Assembly (NCBI GenBank): GCA_031254075.1
Contig: JAIRVD010000254.1
Coordinates: 1 to 7,864 of the forward strand
Direction: 5' to 3'
DNA: 7,864 bases
Source: Clostridiales bacterium
Lineage (GTDB): Bacteria > Bacillota > Clostridia > Lachnospirales > WQUN01
Part shown: positions 1 to 5,982 of the stretch, one piece after another
How positions within the stretch are numbered: the first letter of the stretch is position 1
Layout: the number at the start of each line of letters is the position of its first letter
Translations under genes and position numbers: made by a program
The notes under the pieces: model-generated
What the model saw: only the letters and a program-made list of their open reading frames with translations
What the model was told of the DNA's origin: nothing
The model's database searches: none

Positions 1-899
1 GCGAAACAGGCAGCGATATCACCGGCGCGGCGCGGCGCGATGGCGTAGGGGAGTTTTAATTCGTTGACGGTTTCGAACGCGCGAATCATTTCCAAAACGG
101 AAATGCCCCTGCCCGTGCCGAGATTGAAAACCTCACAGCCGGTGTTTTTCACGGCGTAATCAATCGCGTTTACATGACCGCGCACCAAATCGGTAACGTG
201 GATATAATCACGCACGCCTGTACCGTCGACCGTATCGTAGTCATTGCCGAAAACCTTTATTTCGTTGTGAATTTTTTGCGCGGTTTGCGCGATGAACGGC
301 ATTAAATTGTTCGGAACGCCTCTCGGGTTTTCGCCTATTATTCCGCTTTTATGTGCTCCGACAGGGTTAAAATACCGCAGAAGCACAACGGAAAAATCTT
401 TTTCGGCAAAAGAAATATCACGTAAAATCTGTTCGCACATAAATTTCGACCGGCCATAGGGATTGCTTGCTCCGAGTGTTGCGTTTTCGTTCACCGGCAT
501 TATATTGTCGCCGCGATAAACCGTCGCCGACGAAGAAAAAATAATTCGCGGCACGTTGAATTTTTTCATCATCTTGCAAATATTTAAAACGGAGTTCAAA
601 TTATTTTCGTAATAAGCGGCAGGCATCGCAACCGATTCGCCGACGGCTTTCAATCCCGCGAAATGAATTATGCAGTCGAATTTATGCGCGGCAAATATTT
701 TTTCGGTTTCATTTTCGTCGCGAAAATCTGTTTTAAAAAATTCAAAATCGCCGCCTGTAATTTTTTTTATTCCTTCAATTGATTTAAAGGAGCTGTTTGC
801 AAAATTATCCGCGACGATGATTTCATATCCGTTTTCGATTAATTCGACACAGGCGTGACTGCCGATATAACCCGCTCCGCCGGTAACTAAAATTTTCAT
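1..899 (-). CDS. galE: UDP-glucose 4-epimerase (partial, C-terminus beyond window)
   Basis: Interconverts UDP-glucose and UDP-galactose in the cytoplasm (Leloir pathway and supply of UDP-galactose for surface glycans), using tightly bound NAD. The 299 visible residues start MKILVTGGAGYIGSH, the Rossmann glycine motif of short-chain dehydrogenase/epimerases. Other family marks are HFAGLKAVGES near residue 79, SSSATVY at 122-128 with the catalytic serine at 124, YGRSK at 148-152 giving the Tyr148/Lys152 pair, RYFNPVGAH at 175-183, NNLMPF at 197-202, and DGTGVRDYIHV at 225-235 in the substrate region. About 35-40 residues are missing compared with the usual ~335-340 residue enzyme. The ATG at 899 is chosen because AAGGGAG lies 6 bases ahead; an in-frame ATG two codons upstream touches that site and is less likely. 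The residue after SSSATVY is Arg where Gly is usual. The gene is divergent from the transport operon and has its own promoter. Identity is secure from motifs; the substrate range (GlcNAc or Glc forms) is not determined. Confidence 0.95.
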   Translation of the reverse strand, partial: MKILVTGGAGYIGSHACVELIENGYEIIVADNFANSSFKSIEGIKKITGGDFEFFKTDFRDENETEKIFAAHKFDCIIHFAGLKAVGESVAMPAAYYENNLNSVLNICKMMKKFNVPRIIFSSSATVYRGDNIMPVNENATLGASNPYGRSKFMCEQILRDISFAEKDFSVVLLRYFNPVGAHKSGIIGENPRGVPNNLMPFIAQTAQKIHNEIKVFGNDYDTVDGTGVRDYIHVTDLVRGHVNAIDYAVKNTGCEVFNLGTGRGISVLEMIRAFETVNELKLPYAIAPRRAGDIAACF

Positions 900-929
900 A
901 TGCATCTCCCTTAAAATATTTTCATAACT

Positions 930-958
930 ATTGTAAAGGAATTTGTGAAAAATGCCAA
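930..958 (-). promoter_or_regulatory. Promoter of galE (sigma-A/sigma-70 type)
   Basis: Read on the minus strand, a -35 box TTGGCA (953-958, five of six matches to TTGACA) is followed by exactly 17 bases and a -10 box TACAAT (930-935, five of six matches to TATAAT). The expected start of transcription is near 922-924, giving a leader of about 25 bases that contains the AAGGGAG ribosome binding site at 905-912. An A/T-rich stretch lies directly upstream of the -35 box (about 961-990), as in UP elements. This is inferred from consensus match only. Confidence 0.75.
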
Positions 959-986
959 AGACTAAAAAAGAATTTAAAGCAATTAT

Positions 987-1027
987 TAACACATGTTACA
1001 AATATATTATTGCAATCGTGTTACAAT
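987..1027. promoter_or_regulatory. Candidate operator region: dyads and repeated TGTTACAA between the divergent promoters
   Basis: Several short symmetric elements cluster here. TAACA-CA-TGTTA (987-998) is a perfect 5+5 inverted repeat. The octamer TGTTACAA occurs at 994-1001 and again at 1019-1026, 25 bases apart. ATTGCAAT (1009-1016) is a perfect 8-base palindrome, and the 19 bases at 1009-1027 form an imperfect dyad with arms ATTGnAA and TTnCAAT. The last dyad covers the -35 box and spacer of the operon promoter, a place where a bound repressor would block transcription. No regulator gene is in the window and I cannot assign a family. In A/T-rich intergenic DNA some of this will arise by chance. 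Confidence 0.35.
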
Positions 1028-1038
1028 GATGGTAGAAT
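1010..1038 (+). promoter_or_regulatory. Promoter of the transport operon (sigma-A/sigma-70 type)
   Basis: A -35 box TTGCAA (1010-1015, four of six matches including TTG) is followed by a 17-base spacer and a -10 box TAGAAT (1033-1038, five of six matches to TATAAT). The start of transcription should lie near 1045, leaving a leader of about 58 bases before the ATG at 1103. The leader shows no strong hairpin or riboswitch-like fold. A second TACAAT at 1022-1027 has no acceptable -35 box at 16-18 bases and is less likely. The -35 box lies inside an 8-base palindrome, suggesting control at this point. Confidence 0.65.
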
Positions 1039-1102
1039 GCGAAACAATTCCGTATTTTATTGGAAAAGATGACAGCTAATTTAAATATTGGGGGTTGCTC
1101 GT

Positions 1103-4087
1103 ATGAACGATAAATTCGCGGAGAGACGAAACAAAATAATATTTTTCGTTTTGGTTGTTGCGGCGATAGTTGCGTTTATTCTACTCAGACGCGATAATGA
1201 GGTGCTTCGTTATCGTGCAATAGATGTTGTCGATATTCCCGTTTTTCATCAGGCAGGCAGCTATGCGGAATTTTTGAGTTCGCACGCTCAATCCCCGAAC
1301 GGAACGGCACGTATCGAAATTGATATATTAAACCCGTCGGGCGGCGAAAATTTCAGCACGGAAACTTTTGAAGGAAGAGAAGTTCTTCGCTCGGAAGAAT
1401 CATCATATGTAGAATTTGCGGTAAACGTACCCTCAGCGGGTTTGTATACAATGCAAATCGAATATTTCCCTGTAAGCGCGCGCGGAATTGATATTACCCG
1501 TGAACTGCGCATCAATGGGGAAATTCCGTTTATCGGCGCGGAATTAATTACGCTTCGCCGCGTGTGGGGTTCTGACCCCGACAACGGCGGCATGACCGAA
1601 TTTGTGCCCGCAACCTCCGCGCGTCCGGCAACTTATATTCGTCAAGATTCAAGGGGTAACCAGATACGTCCTCGCCAAGTGGAGCTTCCGCGTTGGGAGA
1701 GGACGTATTTTATTGACCGTTTGGGCTTTTTCACCGACCCGTATCGTTTTTATTTTGAAGCGGGCGAAAACATAATTTCGTTAAGGGGCTTAAACGAGCC
1801 GTTGGTAATGAGCAGTCTTGCGATTGTTCCGATTGAAACCTTGCTGTCTCACGCGGAATTCACAAGCGCGTCGCCGCTGTCGCCGAACACGAGCGATTTC
1901 TCAGCGACGATTCAGGGCGAATGGTCTACGGTTCGTTCGTCGCCGAGCTTGTTTCCGAGTTTTGATAATTCCAGCGGAGCAACCAATCCCGCGAGTGTTG
2001 CTACAATTAAATTAAACATGATTGGCGGAACTCGGTGGCGTATGCCCGGTCAATGGATTGAATGGGATGTTGAAGTTCCCGCCGACGGACTGTACAGAAT
2101 TTCGATGTCGGCACGTCAAAATTATAATCGCGGTTTCGTTTCAAGCAGAACGGTTTCGATAAACGGCGAAGTTCCGTTTGCGGAAGCCGCGGCGGTTCCG
2201 TTCCGTTTTAACAACAGTTGGGAATTAAATACACTGCAAGACGAGAACGGTAATGATTTGCTTTTCCCGATGAACGCGGGCGTTAACTCAATAAGAATGT
2301 ATGTAACCCTCGGCGAACTCGGCGAGCTTCTCGACGCGCTTCAGGCAAGCACTCGGCGTTTGAATACGATTTACCGTGAAATTTTGGTGCTTACCGGGCC
2401 GGAACCCGATGCCCTGCGTGACTACCGCATAGACACCGTGCTTCCGCATGTAATAGTAATGATTGAAGAAGAAATAAGCCTGTTATACGGAATTCTGTTA
2501 AGCATGGAAGAATTTTTGGGCGAACGCAACGCACATACGGGAATAATTACAACCACGGTTCAGCAGTTGGATTTATTCGCGGCGCGCCCGCACAGAATTC
2601 CTACGCAATTAACAAATTTCCGTCAAAATATTTCCGCAATAGCAAATGCGACAAGAGCTTTAACGGAAAATCCGCTTGACATCGACTTCATTGTTGTAAG
2701 CGGAACATCGGCGCAATTGCCTCGTGTGAAAGAAACATTTTTAACGCGCGCCTCACACGAAATCCGTTCGTTTGTGGCGAGCTTTATACATGACTTTGAA
2801 AGCATCGGCGATATCCACGAAGACGGCGAAATGCCTGTAATTGATGTTTGGATTACCACCGGGCGCGACCAAGCAGCAGTATTGAAATCAATGATTGACG
2901 ATACATTCACTCCGTTGCACGGAACGGGTGTAAACCTGCGTCTTGTAACATATCAAGCGGTGCTGCCCGCCTTTGTTGCGGGCATCGGTCCCGACGTTGT
3001 ATTAAATATGCAAGCGACCGACCCGGCAAACTACGCCTTCAGAAATGCCGCGGCAGATTTATCACAGTTCGAAGATTTTGACGAAGTTTTCGGACGTTTT
3101 CATGAAGCCGCGTGGATTCGTCTGCGCTACATTGACAGTGACGGTCATGTAGGTTTCTACGGTATACCCGAAACGCAAACCTTCAATTTAATGTTCTACC
3201 GCACAGACATATTAGGTGAAATGGGATTTGATGCCCCCGAATCATGGGACGATGTTCTTGCGATGATGCCGCTTTTACAGCGAAATAATATGGCAGTTGG
3301 TATTCCGCCAATCGGAAACGCGATGGCTCCGGATATCTCGGGCTTTATGACACAGCTTTATCAGCGCGGCGGTTTCCTTTACACCGACGACCTCTCGCGA
3401 GCAAGACTCGACGACGAAAGTGCGGTTGGCGCATTCGAAGCGTACACAAGATTCTTTACGCATTACGGTTCGCCGGAACAATTTGAAGCGTTGAACCGTT
3501 TCCGTAGCGGTGAAATGCCGATTATTATCGGCGACTTCGGTATGTTTAATACATTGAGCGTATTCGCGCCGGAAATTTCCGGTCAGTGGAGTTTCGGGCT
3601 TATGCCGGGACATGACCACGACGAACCTGTTCCGTTCCGACGCGGCGACGGCGAAGTGATTTACGCGAGAGTACATCACACCGTTCCCGATTTCGGGCAA
3701 GCGGCAATCATGAATCAAGACAGCGATATGAAAGCGGAATCGTGGGATTTCCTGAGATGGTTAACTTCAACCGAAACACAAGTTCGTTTCGCACGCGAGA
3801 TGGAATCCATTCTCGGCGAAGCGGCACGTCACCCGACCGCAAACTTGGAAGCGTTCCAACGCTTGCCGTGGAGTAATGCGCAACTTGAAGTTCTTAACGC
3901 GCAGCGTGATTGGGTTCTCGGTACACCGGAAATGCCGGGCGGTTACTATGTACAGCGTCAATTGATTAACGTAATTCGCCGCGTTGTAAACGATAATCTT
4001 GATACACGCGAAACCTTGCTTGACGTTAATATCGTAATAAATCGTGAGCTTATCAGCAAACGCCGCGAATTCGGTCTTGAGGAATAG
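1103..4087 (+). CDS. Large membrane-anchored carbohydrate ABC transporter solute-binding protein with twin beta-sandwich modules
   Basis: Probable extracytoplasmic receptor of the sugar importer encoded downstream. The 994 residues divide as follows: a short basic cytoplasmic tip and a hydrophobic helix at about 12-28 (IIFFVLVVAAIVAFILL); a beta-sandwich-like module around 45-245; a second around 265-405; a mostly helical segment about 405-570; and a family 1 solute-binding domain from about 577 to the end. The binding domain is recognised from GPDVV (629-633), FNLMFYRTDIL (694-704), GFDAPESWDDV (708-718), FRSGEMPIIIG (800-810) and SWDFLRWLTS (880-889). The C-terminal INRELISKRREFG is also typical of these receptors. 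I see no cysteine anywhere, so there is no lipobox and the helix must serve as anchor or signal. The ATG at 1103 is chosen because GGGGG at 1090-1094 sits 8 bases ahead; a TTG at 1088 overlaps that site. Usual receptors of this class are 420-550 residues, so this one is about twice the length. The ligand is unknown. Confidence 0.88.
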   Translation: MNDKFAERRNKIIFFVLVVAAIVAFILLRRDNEVLRYRAIDVVDIPVFHQAGSYAEFLSSHAQSPNGTARIEIDILNPSGGENFSTETFEGREVLRSEESSYVEFAVNVPSAGLYTMQIEYFPVSARGIDITRELRINGEIPFIGAELITLRRVWGSDPDNGGMTEFVPATSARPATYIRQDSRGNQIRPRQVELPRWERTYFIDRLGFFTDPYRFYFEAGENIISLRGLNEPLVMSSLAIVPIETLLSHAEFTSASPLSPNTSDFSATIQGEWSTVRSSPSLFPSFDNSSGATNPASVATIKLNMIGGTRWRMPGQWIEWDVEVPADGLYRISMSARQNYNRGFVSSRTVSINGEVPFAEAAAVPFRFNNSWELNTLQDENGNDLLFPMNAGVNSIRMYVTLGELGELLDALQASTRRLNTIYREILVLTGPEPDALRDYRIDTVLPHVIVMIEEEISLLYGILLSMEEFLGERNAHTGIITTTVQQLDLFAARPHRIPTQLTNFRQNISAIANATRALTENPLDIDFIVVSGTSAQLPRVKETFLTRASHEIRSFVASFIHDFESIGDIHEDGEMPVIDVWITTGRDQAAVLKSMIDDTFTPLHGTGVNLRLVTYQAVLPAFVAGIGPDVVLNMQATDPANYAFRNAAADLSQFEDFDEVFGRFHEAAWIRLRYIDSDGHVGFYGIPETQTFNLMFYRTDILGEMGFDAPESWDDVLAMMPLLQRNNMAVGIPPIGNAMAPDISGFMTQLYQRGGFLYTDDLSRARLDDESAVGAFEAYTRFFTHYGSPEQFEALNRFRSGEMPIIIGDFGMFNTLSVFAPEISGQWSFGLMPGHDHDEPVPFRRGDGEVIYARVHHTVPDFGQAAIMNQDSDMKAESWDFLRWLTSTETQVRFAREMESILGEAARHPTANLEAFQRLPWSNAQLEVLNAQRDWVLGTPEMPGGYYVQRQLINVIRRVVNDNLDTRETLLDVNIVINRELISKRREFGLEE
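1409..1531 (+). repeat. Internal protein repeat, copy 1 (beta-sandwich module core)
   Basis: Residues 103-143 of the receptor align without gaps to residues 319-359, with 16 of 41 positions identical by my count. Shared marks are a V-x-V-P stretch, GLY, an RG pair, and the closing INGE-[IV]-PF. The alternating pattern of hydrophobic residues fits beta-strands, and the spacing resembles carbohydrate-binding jelly-roll modules (CBM6/35-like). The fold assignment is inference. Confidence 0.6.
2057..2179 (+). repeat. Internal protein repeat, copy 2 (beta-sandwich module core)
   Basis: Second copy of the 41-residue core, residues 319-359 of the receptor. It is preceded by WRMPGQW and runs through DGLYRISMSAR to INGEVPF. 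In both copies a strand with the pattern AG-[EV]-N-x-I follows further on (220-225 and 392-397), so the duplicated unit is probably larger than 41 residues. Similarity is visible only at protein level, which points to an old duplication. Confidence 0.6.
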
Positions 4088-4101
4088 GGAGGGATATATA
4101 T

Positions 4102-5043
4102 ATGGAAGGCACAAATTTTCAACGCTACCTTGCCAGAAAGAAAGCAATGAGTGCATACACATGGAATGAAGTGAAAAAGCATAAAATGCTGTATCTTTTC
4201 CTGTTTCCGTTCCTGTTGATTTTTGCAACGTTTACGCTTGCACCCGTCGGAATCTCTCTCGGGCTTAGTTTCACATATTTTAACGTGCTTGAACCGCCGC
4301 GTTGGATTGGCTTTACAAATTATTTAAATTTATTTTTATCTGATGATATTTTTATAATCGCGCTCAGAAATACAATTATTCTTGCTACGATTACCGGCCC
4401 TGTCGGGTTTATGGCGGCGTTTCTTTTTGCGTGGTTTATAAATGAGCTTCCGAGATTTATTCGCGCGTTTGTTACTTTGGTGTTTTACGCGCCGACGATT
4501 GCGGGTTCGGCATATCTTGTTTGGTTGCTGATTTTTTCTGGCGACTCGATGGGTCATCTTAACGCGTATTTAATGCGCGCGGGAATTATAAACTCACCCA
4601 TACTGTGGCTCACGAATCCGGACTACATGATGTACGTTATCATAATTGTTGTGCTGTGGATGAGTCTTGGTGCGGGCTTCCTTGCATTTATCGCGGGTCT
4701 TTCCACCATTGACGAAGCACTGTATGAAGCGGGACTCGTTGACGGCGTTAGAAACCGTTGGCAGGAGTTATGGTTTATCACTCTGCCGAACATGCAGGGA
4801 ATGCTTCTTTTCGGTGCGGTTATGGCGATTACATCCAGCTTCGCCGTCGGTGAGGTTACGCAAAACCTCGCGGGCTTCCCGTCTACAGACTACGAAGTTC
4901 ATACGATCGTAAACCACTTGGTTGACTATGGTGCGATGCGTTTTGAAATGGGTTATGCTTCCGCAATCGCAACAATTCTATTCATTTCAATGATTTATGC
5001 AAAAAGAATTGTCTCAAGTTTCATTGGCAAAATAGGACGTTAG
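4102..5043 (+). CDS. Carbohydrate ABC transporter permease, MalF/UgpA-like (CUT1 family)
   Basis: One half of the membrane channel of the sugar importer. The 313 residues give about six hydrophobic helices, at roughly 30-50, 85-112, 120-145, 177-199, 235-250 and 285-302. The EAA loop that docks the ATPase lies at 205-229: EALYEAGLVDGV, then ELWFITLPN. The pattern EAA...G.........LP is the hallmark of binding-protein-dependent permeases. The segment APVGISLGLSFTYFNVL after the first helix, followed by WIGFTNY, is typical of the MalF/UgpA/LacF branch. Start at the ATG at 4102: the purine-rich GGGAGGG at 4087-4093 begins at the last base of the preceding stop codon and leaves an 8-base spacer, ATATATAT. 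Only 14 bases separate it from the receptor gene, so the two are probably cotranscribed. The partner is the next gene; the substrate cannot be assigned from the permease. Confidence 0.93.
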   Translation: MEGTNFQRYLARKKAMSAYTWNEVKKHKMLYLFLFPFLLIFATFTLAPVGISLGLSFTYFNVLEPPRWIGFTNYLNLFLSDDIFIIALRNTIILATITGPVGFMAAFLFAWFINELPRFIRAFVTLVFYAPTIAGSAYLVWLLIFSGDSMGHLNAYLMRAGIINSPILWLTNPDYMMYVIIIVVLWMSLGAGFLAFIAGLSTIDEALYEAGLVDGVRNRWQELWFITLPNMQGMLLFGAVMAITSSFAVGEVTQNLAGFPSTDYEVHTIVNHLVDYGAMRFEMGYASAIATILFISMIYAKRIVSSFIGKIGR

Positions 5044-5053
5044 GAGGCTTATG

Positions 5054-5977
5054 ATGATCGGAGCCGCAAAAAAAGACAAAACATCCGCATCGGGAAGACG
5101 AATTGTCAAAGTGTCGCGTGCGGTGCGCAAACCGAATCGTTCGCTCGGCGGTGATATTTTTATATGGGGCATACTGATTATTTTCGGTATCTTCTTCATC
5201 TTCCCGTTAGTATTCAACATAAATCAAGCCTTTAAACCGCTGAACGAAATTTTTATTTTCCCGCCGAATTTATTCGTTATTAATCCGACGACGGATAATA
5301 TATCCGACTTATTTATTATCATGTCTCGTTCGTGGGTTACGTTTACGCGATATATTTTTAACACCGTGTTTATTACATTCGTCGGCACGGCAGGGCATTT
5401 GTTTGTCGCATCACTCGGCGCGTTTGCCGTAAGCAAATATGATTTCCCCGGCAGTAAATTTTTCTTCGGAATAATAATTACGGCTCTTATGTTTAACCAA
5501 TATGTAACGGCTATTCCCAACTTCCTTATTCTTACGCAGCTCGGCTGGATTGATACTTATTGGGCGGTCATTATTCCCGCGTTCGGAATGCCGCTGGGCT
5601 TCTTCCTTATGAAGCAATTTATGGATACGATTCCGGTATCGTTAGTCGAAGCGGCGAAAATCGACGGCGCAAGCGAATGGCTTATATATTGGCGCATTGT
5701 ATTGCCGCTCGTAAAGCCCGCGCTTCTTACCGTAATGGTTTTCGCAGTGCAGGCATTGTGGAACAACCCGCAGTCGCTGGTTATTCATACAGAACAGCTT
5801 AAAACATTGCCGCTCGCAATTTCGCAAATCATCGGAAGCCCGCACGCGCCGCAGGTCGCAAGGGCAGGCGTTAACGCCGCAGGTCTTATGGTATTGATGA
5901 TGGTTCCAATAATTATTTTTGTAACCGCGCAAAGTAATATTCTTAAAACGATGGCAAGTTCCGGAATAAAGGAGTGA
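5054..5977 (+). CDS. Carbohydrate ABC transporter permease, MalG/YtcP-like (CUT1 family)
   Basis: Second half of the sugar channel. The 307 residues begin with a basic cytoplasmic tail of about 30 residues, then about six membrane helices at roughly 34-56, 98-123, 135-160, 167-187, 222-237 and 273-293. The EAA loop is VEAAKIDGASEW...RIVLPL at 198-219, a close match to the family consensus, and GMPLGFFLMKQFM just before it is also typical. The C-terminus ASSGIKE resembles the short conserved tail of MalG-type permeases. Two adjacent ATG codons exist at 5051 and 5054. AGGAGG at 5042-5047 leaves 3 bases to the first and 6 to the second, so I prefer 5054; the choice changes one residue. The ribosome binding site overlaps the stop codon of the first permease, suggesting coupled translation. 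No ATPase gene follows, so energy must come from a protein encoded elsewhere. Confidence 0.93.
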   Translation: MIGAAKKDKTSASGRRIVKVSRAVRKPNRSLGGDIFIWGILIIFGIFFIFPLVFNINQAFKPLNEIFIFPPNLFVINPTTDNISDLFIIMSRSWVTFTRYIFNTVFITFVGTAGHLFVASLGAFAVSKYDFPGSKFFFGIIITALMFNQYVTAIPNFLILTQLGWIDTYWAVIIPAFGMPLGFFLMKQFMDTIPVSLVEAAKIDGASEWLIYWRIVLPLVKPALLTVMVFAVQALWNNPQSLVIHTEQLKTLPLAISQIIGSPHAPQVARAGVNAAGLMVLMMVPIIIFVTAQSNILKTMASSGIKE

Positions 5978-5982
5978 TGGCG

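Noticed and set aside
761..768. Run of eight T (eight A on the galE sense strand), considered as a frameshift or slippage site
   Set aside because: The galE frame is intact on both sides and matches the family without a break, so there is no sign of a frameshift.
670..858. Plus-strand open frame of 62 codons upstream of the operon
   Set aside because: It is opposite the N-terminal Rossmann region of galE, which is certain, and has no convincing ribosome binding site.
1088..1102. TTG start five codons upstream of the receptor ATG
   Set aside because: The TTG overlaps the GGGGG ribosome binding site, whereas the ATG at 1103 sits 8 bases after it and begins a normal basic-then-hydrophobic N-terminus.
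2964..2984. Hairpin with 7-base-pair GC-rich stem (TGCCCGC and GCGGGCA) and 7-base loop, considered as a terminator
   Set aside because: It is inside the receptor coding region and is not followed by a run of T. It encodes normal residues of the binding domain, so it is probably incidental.
3569..3582. Perfect 14-base palindrome CCGGAAATTTCCGG
   Set aside because: It is within the receptor coding region, occurs once as far as I can see, and is explained by codons for P-E-I-S-G. There is no reason to call it a binding site.
3275..3718. Antisense open frame of 147 codons inside the receptor gene
   Set aside because: It lies fully opposite a clear coding region with strong domain motifs, its translation is low-complexity in character with no recognisable family, and no ribosome binding site stands out. 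It is a shadow frame.
3767..4228. Antisense open frame of 153 codons across the receptor and first permease junction
   Set aside because: It spans the end of one well-supported gene and the start of the next on the opposite strand. The product has no recognisable motif, and the region is explained by the plus-strand genes and their ribosome binding site.
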